A stretch of DNA of 38,657 nucleotides. It comes from an uncultured Candidatus Planktophila sp. (lineage in GTDB: Bacteria; Actinomycetota; Actinomycetes; Nanopelagicales; Nanopelagicaceae). The stretch is taken from positions 1 through 38,657 of the forward strand of contig CALMJL010000086.1 of NCBI GenBank assembly GCA_937864425.1, read 5' to 3'. Each line of letters starts with the position of its first letter. Position 1 is the stretch's first letter. Made by a program: the position numbers and the translations under genes. Shown one piece after another: positions 8,465-17,498 of this stretch. The notes under the pieces were generated by a model, which did not search any database, was not told the origin of the DNA, and saw only the letters and a list, made by a program, of their open reading frames with translations.

Positions 8465-9271
8465 ATGTCGATTCGCCATTACAACCCGCGACGAAGAAGG
8501 CGTGCTGGAATCTCTATCCAGGCACGCAATTTCTTAGTTGGGCTTGTGGCGCTCACAATCGCACTCCAAATTTCATATCCACTCATTGATGGAGAAGCAC
8601 TCCGAATTGTCACAATTGCAACAGTTGTGGCAGGAGCCCTTGCTATGACTGCCCACGGTCATTTCGCCTATGGATTTAAATATTCAACGCGTTATCTGCC
8701 CATCACCTTTACCTTTGGATTGCTCGTTGAAATATTAGGCGTACATACTGGATGGCCCTTTGGTGTATATCAATATGACGAGTCTCTTGGAATTCAACTC
8801 TTTGGCGTACCGCTTGTAGTTCCATGCGCTTGGGTGATGATGGTTCACCCTGCTCTCTGTGCAGCACGACGTATAGCTGGCAACTGGGTTTTTCTTTATG
8901 GTGGAGCGCTCATGATGGCGTGGGATCTTTTTCTTGATCCGCAAATGGTCGCCGCAGGCAGATGGACATGGGAAGTTCCTGGAGCACATGTGCCATTCAC
9001 TCCTGAAATCCCACTCTCGAATGCTTTTGGTTGGTTGCTTGCCGGCATTTTCATCGTGGGTGTTTTAAATCGAGTATTACCTTTCGAGAGACGGAAAGAG
9101 GGAGCCTCTCTTCGAGCCGTTGATGCAATTTTGTTATGGACGCTGTTCTCTGGCTTCGTCGGAAATCTATTCTTCTTTGATCGCCCCGGCCTAGCTCTCT
9201 TTGCTAGCGCGATACTTGGAGCGTTATTAGTGCCATATTTCTATTCAAGTTGGCTTGGCAGTAAAGAATAG
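8465..9271 (+). CDS. Carotenoid biosynthesis protein, CruF-like 1',2'-hydratase (DUF422)
   Basis: 268 aa multi-TM; ILGVHTGWPFGVYQYDESLGIQLFGVPLVVPCAWVMM...AWDLFLDPQMVAAGRWTWE typical CruF/DUF422 motifs. Confidence 0.85.
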   Translation: MSIRHYNPRRRRRAGISIQARNFLVGLVALTIALQISYPLIDGEALRIVTIATVVAGALAMTAHGHFAYGFKYSTRYLPITFTFGLLVEILGVHTGWPFGVYQYDESLGIQLFGVPLVVPCAWVMMVHPALCAARRIAGNWVFLYGGALMMAWDLFLDPQMVAAGRWTWEVPGAHVPFTPEIPLSNAFGWLLAGIFIVGVLNRVLPFERRKEGASLRAVDAILLWTLFSGFVGNLFFFDRPGLALFASAILGALLVPYFYSSWLGSKE

Positions 9272-9277
9272 TTTCAC

Positions 9278-10351
9278 ATGGAGTTAGTTTATTTTGGCTT
9301 TATCTATCTCCTGCTCCTGATTTCAATTTTCAATTTTTTCAGTATTCGTATTCCAGCAAATACTTCACCTCTTAGCCATTCATTAACGGTCCTACTGCCT
9401 GTGCGCAATGAAGAGAAAAACATCGAGAAATGTATTGGCGGCCTTAAATCGCAAATAGGAGTGGATCAACTCAAGATAATTATCATCAATGACCAATCCA
9501 CGGATAAATCTGTCGAAAAGGCCATGCTAGCCATCAAAGACGATTCACGATTTTCCATTATGAATACCTCAGGTCCACGCAGCGGTTGGCTTGGCAAAGT
9601 GTCAGCGTTGCAATCTGGCTATGAGGCATCAGACTCAGATTTGATCATGACGCTCGATGCAGATGTTCATTTAGAACCTACAGCAATAGCAGCTTCAGTG
9701 AATCTACTAAAAGATCTCAATCTCGATTTTATATCTCCGTATCCGCAACAAGTGGCTCTCACTTTTGCTGAAAAATTGGTGCAGCCACTCTTGCACTGGT
9801 CTTGGATGACTACAGTGATTTTGCGATTAGCTGAAAAAGTGCCGCACACATCAACTGCAATTGCAAATGGTCAATTCTTTATCGCTCAAAAGAAAGCTCT
9901 TGATAGGGTGAGCGGATTCAGCTCCGTCTCGAATAAAATTTTGGATGATATAGAAATTGCGCGATCTTTAGTCAAAGCTGGATATCGTGGAACCGTGGTA
10001 GAGGGAGCTGAAATTGCTCAAACACGGATGTATCAGAATTTTTCCGAAATCAAAATGGGCTACGGCAAATCATTACATAAAGCTTTTGGGGGCTTGGTAG
10101 GAACGATTGTTGCAGTTTTCTTCATTTTTATCACTGGAATTTTTCCACTCATGCTTGCGTTATTTGGCTCTTCATTAGGGTGGATTCTCTATTTTGCAGT
10201 TGTCATGACCCGACTGCTTAGTGATACAAAATCAAAATCTGATTCGTTCTATGCGCTATTACATCCATTATCAGCGCTGATATTGATGTATTTGATTTGT
10301 TATTCCTGGTTAAACCGAGGATCCATTGAATGGAAGGGTCGCACGGTATGA
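9278..10351 (+). CDS. Family 2 glycosyltransferase, CruG/CrtQ-like carotenoid glycosyltransferase
   Basis: 357 aa; LLPVRNEEKNIEKCIGGL, IIINDQSTD, MTLDADVHL, NGQFFIAQKKALDRVSGF...KILDDIEIARSL; C-terminal TM helices; located inside the crt cluster. Confidence 0.78.
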   Translation: MELVYFGFIYLLLLISIFNFFSIRIPANTSPLSHSLTVLLPVRNEEKNIEKCIGGLKSQIGVDQLKIIIINDQSTDKSVEKAMLAIKDDSRFSIMNTSGPRSGWLGKVSALQSGYEASDSDLIMTLDADVHLEPTAIAASVNLLKDLNLDFISPYPQQVALTFAEKLVQPLLHWSWMTTVILRLAEKVPHTSTAIANGQFFIAQKKALDRVSGFSSVSNKILDDIEIARSLVKAGYRGTVVEGAEIAQTRMYQNFSEIKMGYGKSLHKAFGGLVGTIVAVFFIFITGIFPLMLALFGSSLGWILYFAVVMTRLLSDTKSKSDSFYALLHPLSALILMYLICYSWLNRGSIEWKGRTV

Positions 10352-11859
10352 CCGGTGTAGTTGGCAAAGTTGCACACCCAGAAAAGATTGCCGTTATTGG
10401 TGCAGGAATCGGCGGGTTATGTGCTGCTGCACGTTTAGCCAAGGCAGGACATCAAGTAACAATTTTTGAAGCTGCATCACAGACTGGAGGAAAGTGTCGG
10501 ACAGAGTGGATTGGTCGGTATGCCTTTGATACTGGACCTTCGCTCCTCACATTACCTGCGGTATATCGAGACTTCTTTCAACGCACTGGTGATGTCATGG
10601 GTCGAGTACTTGAATTGCAAGAGGTAAATCCGGCATTTGATTACCGATTCCATGATGGTAAATCTGTTCAATTTGCAAACCTCTCACGTAAACAAACTCT
10701 GAGCGCAATAGAAAAATCTCTGGGAGTTGAAGCTGCTTCTGAGTGGAATCAGGTCATGGTGCAGGCAGAATCTATGTGGGATGTTTCGCGTGAACCATTT
10801 GTCGAATCAGAGCTGCGATCTCCACTCTCCTTACTAAAACGCAAGAATCTTTTGCGGGACATTAAGACCATCGCACCTTGGAAAACTTTACGTGGCCTTG
10901 GAATTCGCAATCCATATTTAGCAAAGATTATGGATCGATATGCCACATACAGCGGGTCAGATCCACGTCAGGCACCGGCAGTGTTATCGACTATTGCATT
11001 TGTTGAAGAAGCATTCGGTGCATGGCACATAAAGGGCGGTATTGGAACTCTGGCCGAGAGGATCACTGAGCGCTGCCAAACGCTCGGAGTCACCATCCAT
11101 CTGAATTCCTTCGTTGAATCCATCTCATTATCAGGTAATTCAGTTTCTGGCTTAGTTGTTGATGGCAAACAGATTTCTTTTGATCGAGTTGTAGCTAATG
11201 CCGATGCGGCATTTGTTTACAATCAACTTCTCCCGCAATCCACATTAGCTCGCAAGGAGGCTAGGAAAATTGCCAAGAGCGAACCGTCTCTTGCGGGTTT
11301 CTCGCTTTTGCTTGGATTAAAACCTGGAAATCAGCCTCCACTTTCACACCACACCATACTTTTTCCGGAAAATTACGATGCAGAATTTGAGGCGATATTC
11401 ACTGCCAAAAGACCAGTTGAAAAACCTACGATTTATATCTGCGCACCTCGCGACGAAACCATGGTGAAAGATGCGGGACACGAAGCTTGGTTTGTTCTCG
11501 TGAATGCTCCACGGCACAGTTCAACTGGCGCTGGTTTCGATTGGAGCGATTCACATTTTGTGAAGTCATATGCCAATTCAATTCTGGACCAAATCGAAGC
11601 GCGCGGTATTTCAATTCGGGATCGTTTAGAAGTTCTGGAAATTCGCACTCCGCTTGACTTGCAAAACTCAGTACACGCTCCGGGCGGCTCTATCTATGGA
11701 ACTTCAAGTAATGGCGCCAGATCAGCATTTACCCGTGCGCGTAATCGCTCCCCTATTAAAGGACTTTATCTTGTAGGTGGATCTGCGCACCCTGGAGGTG
11801 GATTACCACTTGTTGGTTTAAGCGCTGAAATTGTGGCTAATGCAATTTTAGAAAAGTAG
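10348..11859 (+). CDS. CrtI/CrtD-family carotenoid FAD desaturase (second desaturase)
   Basis: Preferred ATG at 10348 overlaps the GT stop as ATGA. IAVIGAGIGGLCAAARLAKAGHQVTIFEAASQTGGKCRTEW; C-terminal HPGGGLPLVGLSAEIVANAI. Confidence 0.85.
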   Translation: MTGVVGKVAHPEKIAVIGAGIGGLCAAARLAKAGHQVTIFEAASQTGGKCRTEWIGRYAFDTGPSLLTLPAVYRDFFQRTGDVMGRVLELQEVNPAFDYRFHDGKSVQFANLSRKQTLSAIEKSLGVEAASEWNQVMVQAESMWDVSREPFVESELRSPLSLLKRKNLLRDIKTIAPWKTLRGLGIRNPYLAKIMDRYATYSGSDPRQAPAVLSTIAFVEEAFGAWHIKGGIGTLAERITERCQTLGVTIHLNSFVESISLSGNSVSGLVVDGKQISFDRVVANADAAFVYNQLLPQSTLARKEARKIAKSEPSLAGFSLLLGLKPGNQPPLSHHTILFPENYDAEFEAIFTAKRPVEKPTIYICAPRDETMVKDAGHEAWFVLVNAPRHSSTGAGFDWSDSHFVKSYANSILDQIEARGISIRDRLEVLEIRTPLDLQNSVHAPGGSIYGTSSNGARSAFTRARNRSPIKGLYLVGGSAHPGGGLPLVGLSAEIVANAILEK

Positions 11860-12469
11860 CTCGCAATACTTGCGCAAAACTAAAAAGTAGAGCGGCGAAA
11901 AAGATTAAGGAAAGTATTGTCAATCCAGGAAGATTGAAAATCTTAAAGAGAAGTACGAAGGCCATAAATATTGCTCGCACAGGTCTTTCAGTAATGGTGA
12001 CAACCCCAACTTCGTGCATTCCGAGTGAAGCCATTCGCGCTCTGGCGTATTCCTGTGTCGAAGCAACAATCCACATGGCAAGTGCCAACCACGTTGGGAT
12101 TCCAAGACGCCAACCAACGTAGAGCCAGAGAGCTTCAGATATTCGGTCCACAACCGAATCAAGTAGAGCTCCCCATTTGCTAGCACGCTCTTGCAAGATT
12201 GCAACGCTTCCGTCCACACCATCAAAAAATAGCGATGCAACCAACAGTGCCAGAGCAACCCAGTAATTGCTCGTCAATATCATTCCAATTGCACAGAAGA
12301 GCCCCATACCGGTCAGAACATTTGGAGTAAATCGAATGAGTGAGAAAATTTTTGCCACTCGATAAGAAATTTTAAGCCACCCTGCTACTGCTCCTTTGAT
12401 AGCAGCACCACCGTGCAATTCACTCCAGCGTTGCGCAAATTCGGATTGACTAAGAAGCTTTCTTTTCAT
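11837..12469 (-). CDS. CDP-alcohol phosphatidyltransferase family protein
   Basis: DGVDGSVAILQERASKWGALLDSVVDR matches the DX2DGX2A-X9-GX3DX3D motif except for the Arg; start trimmed to ATG 12469 (ORF track 12493 overlaps metF). Confidence 0.8.
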   Translation of the reverse strand: MKRKLLSQSEFAQRWSELHGGAAIKGAVAGWLKISYRVAKIFSLIRFTPNVLTGMGLFCAIGMILTSNYWVALALLVASLFFDGVDGSVAILQERASKWGALLDSVVDRISEALWLYVGWRLGIPTWLALAMWIVASTQEYARARMASLGMHEVGVVTITERPVRAIFMAFVLLFKIFNLPGLTILSLIFFAALLFSFAQVLRATFLKLH

Positions 12470-12470
12470 A

Positions 12471-13337
12471 TCAGTGATCTTTGATTTGCTCAAATATTTC
12501 TCTTGTCGCAGTCGAAGTATTCATCGTGTAGAAATGAAGTCCAGGAGCACCTGCATCAATAAGTTCACGACAGAATTGAGTAGCAAATTCAACTCCTATC
12601 TTTCTTACCTCTTCTGGATTATTCGCCACAGATTCAACGGCATTGGTCAATTCTTGAGGGATTGGAGTTCCACTAAGTTCTGCCATACGTTTCAGTTGTG
12701 CAACATTGGTAATCGGTAAAATTCCGGGAATCACAGTGAGCTTTGAACCGTGCTTCTCTAGTGAATCAACGAGCTGAATCCATTTTTGAGCTTCAAAGAA
12801 GAACTGAGTAGTGGCAAACGTAGCGCCACGTCGTTCCTTCTCCAGCAAAACTTGTAAATCTTTTTCAAAGTCTCCATCAGATGCGGGATGTCCGTCAGGA
12901 AATGCGGCGACTCCAATCGTGAACCCACCAAATTCTGCAGCGAGAGTGACCAATTCATCTGCATGAGTAAATCCACCAGGAGTTGAAATCCACGGAGCAC
13001 GCGGACCTCCAGTTGGATCACCGCGAAGTGCCAAGATACTTTTAATTCCAGCGCTCTGATATTTACCCAAAATCTCAATAAGTTCAGCACGAGTTGAACC
13101 CACACATGTTAAATGAGCCACCGTTGGAATATGTGTTCGTGCAGTGATCTCTGATGTAATTCGAATCGTGCGATCTCGTGTAGAACCGCCTGCACCATAA
13201 GTGACAGAAATAAAATCTGGAGCAATGCTTTCAAGTTGAGACATTGCAGCCCACAAGCGCGCTTCGCCTTCTACATCTTTGGGTGGGAAAAATTCAAATG
13301 AATATGTATGACGGCTCATAGAACTGCGCTTCTCCAC
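12471..13337 (-). CDS. metF: 5,10-methylenetetrahydrofolate reductase
   Basis: 288 aa; YSFEFFPPKDVEGE...FISVTYGAGGSTRDRT...HLTCVGSTRAEL...LALRGDPTGG. Confidence 0.93.
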   Translation of the reverse strand: MEKRSSMSRHTYSFEFFPPKDVEGEARLWAAMSQLESIAPDFISVTYGAGGSTRDRTIRITSEITARTHIPTVAHLTCVGSTRAELIEILGKYQSAGIKSILALRGDPTGGPRAPWISTPGGFTHADELVTLAAEFGGFTIGVAAFPDGHPASDGDFEKDLQVLLEKERRGATFATTQFFFEAQKWIQLVDSLEKHGSKLTVIPGILPITNVAQLKRMAELSGTPIPQELTNAVESVANNPEEVRKIGVEFATQFCRELIDAGAPGLHFYTMNTSTATREIFEQIKDH

Positions 13338-13359
13338 TGCGTCAGGGTACCTTTTCCCC
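13338..13359. promoter_or_regulatory. Bidirectional leaderless promoter metF/crtE with overlapping -10 elements
   Basis: AGGGTACCTT at 13344-13353: minus -10 TACCCT (13349-13344) and plus -10 TACCTT (13348-13353), each exactly 6 nt from its GTG start. Confidence 0.6.
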
Positions 13360-14445
13360 GTGGATAATCAGGTCACAAACAGTGCATCTGCAGTACGTGA
13401 TGCAGTGAAGTCTGAGTTACAGTCTTTCCTCTCCTCACAACGTGGATATCTCACAGCAATTGCTGATGAATTAATTCCAGTATGTGATGCTCTCGACGAA
13501 TATCTGCTTGAAGGTGGCAAACGTTTACGTCCACTCTTTGGCTATGCCGGATTTTTAGCAACTGGTAAAACTCCCACAGCACCTGTTATCCGAGCGTTGG
13601 CTAGTCTTGAATTACTGCAGGCATGCGCTCTTATTCATGATGACTTAATGGATGGATCTGACACCAGACGAGGTAAGCCTTCTATTCATCGACGTTTTGA
13701 ATCTCTCCATCGACATGGTGAATTATCTGGAGTAGCGGAACAATTTGGCCAAGCTGCAGCAGTGTTATTGGGAGATTTAGCACTTGTTTGGTCTGATCAA
13801 ATGTTGCATCAATCTGGAATTGCACCTGAATCGCTTACAGCTGCATTAGCAATTCATGATGAAATGCGAGTTGAATTAATGGCGGGCCAGTACCTAGATG
13901 TGCGTGAAGCTGGCGAGAAAGTACATAGCGTTGAAAGATCACTTCGCATTGCCCGTTTTAAGTCAGGTAAATACACAATCGAGCGCCCTTTGCACCTTGG
14001 CGCAGTCATTGCTCAACCACAACCCGATAAGAATGCATCTCTCCTATCGGTCCTTTCATCGTATGGCCTACCGCTTGGTGAAGCGTTCCAACTTCGTGAT
14101 GATTTGCTTGGCGTCTTTGGAGACCCGTCAACAACAGGAAAACCCGCAGGTGATGATTTACGCGAGGGAAAGCGAACAGTTTTGATTGCAATGGCCCTGG
14201 ATATGACTTCAAGTAGCGGGCGTGCTGAACTGATGAAACACTTGGGACAACCTGAATTAACTTCAGAGAAAATTGATGATTTGCGAAGCATTATCACTGA
14301 GTCAGGAGCGGTAGCAGCTGTTGAAAATCTCATCAGCACGTTAGCGCATGACTCCACGACAGCAGCACAGCACGAAGTAATTCACGAACAAGCTAAGCCG
14401 TTCCTGATGGCGCTTGTTGAAAACGCCATTAAAAGGAGTCATTAA
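13360..14445 (+). CDS. crtE: Polyprenyl (geranylgeranyl) diphosphate synthase
   Basis: 361 aa; GGKRLRP, LIHDDLMDGSDTRRG (first Asp-rich motif), QLRDDLLGVFGD (second). Confidence 0.92.
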   Translation: MDNQVTNSASAVRDAVKSELQSFLSSQRGYLTAIADELIPVCDALDEYLLEGGKRLRPLFGYAGFLATGKTPTAPVIRALASLELLQACALIHDDLMDGSDTRRGKPSIHRRFESLHRHGELSGVAEQFGQAAAVLLGDLALVWSDQMLHQSGIAPESLTAALAIHDEMRVELMAGQYLDVREAGEKVHSVERSLRIARFKSGKYTIERPLHLGAVIAQPQPDKNASLLSVLSSYGLPLGEAFQLRDDLLGVFGDPSTTGKPAGDDLREGKRTVLIAMALDMTSSSGRAELMKHLGQPELTSEKIDDLRSIITESGAVAAVENLISTLAHDSTTAAQHEVIHEQAKPFLMALVENAIKRSH

Positions 14446-15929
14446 TGCCGAAGCGGGTTAAAGGTCCCACCGATCACGTTGTCGTGGTGGGCGCTGGACT
14501 TGCTGGACTCAGCGCTGCTTTGCGATTGGCAGGAGCTGGCAGAAAAGTTACTGTCGTTGAACGAGAATCAGTGCCAGGTGGCCGTAACGGTTTGTTAAAA
14601 AAAGATGGTTACTCATTCGATACCGGCCCAACAGTTCTCACTATGCCATCACTCATCCAAGATGCCTTTAGTTGTGTCGGCGAAGATCTAAAAGACTGGA
14701 TAGAGCTCAAACCACTCACTCCGCTCTACCGGGCATTTTATGCTGACGGTTCGCAACTAGATGTCCATGCCAACACTGCTCAAATGGAAGAAGAGATTCG
14801 AACTCACATCTCTGCCGAAGAAGCGCTTGGCTATCGCAAATACGTTGATTTTGTTACCAAACTTTATAAATATGAGATGAATGATTTCATCGATAAGAAT
14901 ATCGATACCCCATTTAATTTACTTACTCCGAATTTAGCTCGTCTCATCGCATTAGGTGGCTTTAGACACTTACAACCCAAGGTAAATCAATATCTCAAAG
15001 ACCCAAGGCTTCAGAAGGTTTATTCGTTCCAAGCTATGTATGCCGGGGTGAGCCCTCAGCAAGCGCTGGCAATTTATGCGGTTATTGCTTATATGGATTC
15101 TGTAAACGGAGTCTTCTTCCCTAAAGGCGGAATGCATGCGGTTCCTCGTGGACTTGCTGGCGCTGCTGAAAAACATGGAGTCACATTTAAATACAACACA
15201 ACGGTCACATCCTTGGAAAAATCACAAGGTCGAGTCAAGGCAGTGATTACTGATTCAGGTGAACGGATTCCTTGCGATGTCGTAGTGATGAATCCAGATC
15301 TGCCAGTAGTGTGGAGAGATTTACTAGGTCGTACTCCGCTTAACATCAAGCGACTGAATTACTCTCCTTCATGTGCCACCCTCTTAGTTGGATCTTCTAA
15401 GAAATATGACCACATAGCCCATCACAATATTCACTTCGGTGAATCGTGGGATGGAGTCTTTGATGAACTCATCAAGAAGCGCACCTTTATGACCGATCCA
15501 TCTGTGTTGGTGACAGTTCCAACACATGATGATCCATCCTTAGCACCTGCTGGAAAACAGTCGTACTACGTCCTCTTTCCAACACCTAACTTGGATGCAG
15601 ATATAGATTGGAAAAAGCAAGCTAAGCCTTATCGCGATCACATGATTCAAACTCTAGAAGATCGAGGGTATGACGGGTTTGGTGATTCAATTGATGTTGA
15701 GGTAATGACTACGCCTCTTGAGTGGCAAGCGCAGGGTATGGAACGTGGCGCACCATTTGCTAGCGCTCACACTTTCTTTCAAACCGGTCCATTTAGACCA
15801 CGCAATCTGGCAGCAGGATTTGAAAATGTTGTCTTTGCTGGCAGTGGAACGCAACCAGGAGTTGGAGTTCCCATGGTGTTAATCTCTGGAAGATTAGCCG
15901 CCGAACGAATCGTGGGCCCAGTTAAGTAA
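14445..15929 (+). CDS. crtI: Phytoene desaturase
   Basis: 494 aa; VVVGAGLAGLSAALRLAGAGRKVTVVERESVPGGRNG; C-terminal GSGTQPGVGVPMVLISGRLAAERI; overlaps crtE stop. Confidence 0.93.
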   Translation: MPKRVKGPTDHVVVVGAGLAGLSAALRLAGAGRKVTVVERESVPGGRNGLLKKDGYSFDTGPTVLTMPSLIQDAFSCVGEDLKDWIELKPLTPLYRAFYADGSQLDVHANTAQMEEEIRTHISAEEALGYRKYVDFVTKLYKYEMNDFIDKNIDTPFNLLTPNLARLIALGGFRHLQPKVNQYLKDPRLQKVYSFQAMYAGVSPQQALAIYAVIAYMDSVNGVFFPKGGMHAVPRGLAGAAEKHGVTFKYNTTVTSLEKSQGRVKAVITDSGERIPCDVVVMNPDLPVVWRDLLGRTPLNIKRLNYSPSCATLLVGSSKKYDHIAHHNIHFGESWDGVFDELIKKRTFMTDPSVLVTVPTHDDPSLAPAGKQSYYVLFPTPNLDADIDWKKQAKPYRDHMIQTLEDRGYDGFGDSIDVEVMTTPLEWQAQGMERGAPFASAHTFFQTGPFRPRNLAAGFENVVFAGSGTQPGVGVPMVLISGRLAAERIVGPVK

Positions 15930-16808
15930 ATGGATGCCGCACTTCAAGCATCGTATGCCGAATGTAAAAGGCTTAATTCATTACACGGAAAAACTTATTA
16001 CTTAGCAACATTGCTCCTGCCTGAGCGCAAGCGGCCTTATGTGCATGCTTTATATGGTTTTGCGAGATACGCAGATGAAATCGTCGATGATTTAGCTTCA
16101 ACTCTATCTCCTCAAGAAAAAGCTGATGCTCTTCGAACCTGGAGCAGCGGAGTGCTCGCTGATTTAAAGTCGGGAAGAAGTAGTGATCACATCGGTAGAG
16201 CATTAGTAGATACTGTTCAAACCTTCAATATTCCCCATCAGCACTTTGTTGATTTCCTCCATTCCATGGAGATGGATCTCACCATTACTCAGTATCAAAC
16301 TTTTAATGACTTGCACGAATACGTCTATGGCTCTGCAGCGGTCATCGGACTTGAGATGGTTCCCATTCTTGGATATTCCGACGAGCGAGCCTTTGATGCA
16401 GCGCAAAAATTGGGTATCGCCTTTCAATTGGCCAACTTTATTCGTGATGTTGCAGAAGATTTAGATCGCGGTCGGGTCTATCTCCCCCTCCAAGAATTAG
16501 CAGAATACGGGGTCAATCGCGAAGTCCTTGAAAAGCGAGAACTCACCCCTGAAATTATTGCTGCCCTCAAATTTCAGATTGCGCGAGTTCGATCGTTGCA
16601 AGCAGAAGCTAATGAGGGAATCAAATATTTAGATAAGGAATCAAGGCCTTGCATTCGAGCAGCCAGTGAACTTTATTGTGGGATAGTTGATGAGGTTGAA
16701 GCAATTGGATATGACATCTTCAATAAAAGGGCAAAAACCTCCACTGCGCGACGAGCAAAAGTTGCCGGAATCGCGTATGTGCAAGCAATCGCCGCTCGTA
16801 TTCGCTAA
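15930..16808 (+). CDS. crtB: Phytoene synthase
   Basis: 292 aa; YALYGFARYADEIVDD-type motif (HALYGFARYADEIVDD), ANFIRDVAEDLDRGRVYLP. Confidence 0.94.
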   Translation: MDAALQASYAECKRLNSLHGKTYYLATLLLPERKRPYVHALYGFARYADEIVDDLASTLSPQEKADALRTWSSGVLADLKSGRSSDHIGRALVDTVQTFNIPHQHFVDFLHSMEMDLTITQYQTFNDLHEYVYGSAAVIGLEMVPILGYSDERAFDAAQKLGIAFQLANFIRDVAEDLDRGRVYLPLQELAEYGVNREVLEKRELTPEIIAALKFQIARVRSLQAEANEGIKYLDKESRPCIRAASELYCGIVDEVEAIGYDIFNKRAKTSTARRAKVAGIAYVQAIAARIR

Positions 16809-16814
16809 AGTATT

Positions 16815-16906
16815 TATTAACGGGAGCCAAGGTGGCTGAGAGGACTTCTCACTAGAAGTCGACCGTCTGACTGGTTCGGTAATGCGGATCTAGAAATGAG
16901 GTTGAT
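16815..16906 (+). ncRNA. TPP riboswitch (THI element)
   Basis: ACGGGAGCC...GGTGGCTGAGAGGACTTCTCACTAGAAGTCGACCGTCTGACTGGTTCGGTAATGCGGATC: CUGAGA core, a GACTTC/GAAGTC P3 hairpin and a CUGACUGGUUCGGUAAUGCGGA sensor half resembling the Thi-box. Confidence 0.8.
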
Positions 16907-17498
16907 TGTGTTACAAACTTTTTTTACAGCGTGGGGTTACGAAGTTTCGTATTTGGAATTTATTGCATCCATCGCTTCTTTTATTGGGGTTGGACTTGGA
17001 ATTACCGGCAAGAGAATAACTTGGCCCTGGTGGGCGCTCAGCAGCCTGCTCTACGGAATCTTCTTCCTGCAATATAAGTTATATGCCAGCGCAGCACTAC
17101 AAATAGTTTTTATTGCAGCTGCAGTTATTGGTTGGTATGGCTGGGGGCCACAAGGTGCAAAACCTGGTCCATTTAAGAATCACTATCGGCTTTACACCTT
17201 TATCGCAATTTGCTTAGCAACTCTGGCTTTAGGCCCAATCCTAAAATCAATTGGCGCTGCGTCGACTTATGTTGATGCACTTCTTTTCTTTGGAAGTTTG
17301 GCTGCTCAAATTTTGATGGTATATGAAAAATATGACAATTGGCCACTCTGGCTCATTGTTGATGCAGGTTATGTTGCGCTCTACGCGACTCAAGGGTTGC
17401 TCTTTACAACCCTGCTTTATGTTGCATTTACTCTCATGGCAGCTCTTGGATGGAGTCGTTGGTATGAATCTCATCGACGCGCTGTGCGATCTTTGTAA
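16896..17498 (+). CDS. pnuT: PnuC-family vitamin transporter, probably thiamine (PnuT)
   Basis: 200 aa; FIGVGLGITGKRITWPWWALSSLLYGIFFLQYKLYASAALQIVFIAAAVIGWYGW...WPLWLIVDAGYVALY; directly downstream of the TPP element. GTG 16908 is an alternative start. Confidence 0.85.
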   Translation: MRLIVLQTFFTAWGYEVSYLEFIASIASFIGVGLGITGKRITWPWWALSSLLYGIFFLQYKLYASAALQIVFIAAAVIGWYGWGPQGAKPGPFKNHYRLYTFIAICLATLALGPILKSIGAASTYVDALLFFGSLAAQILMVYEKYDNWPLWLIVDAGYVALYATQGLLFTTLLYVAFTLMAALGWSRWYESHRRAVRSL

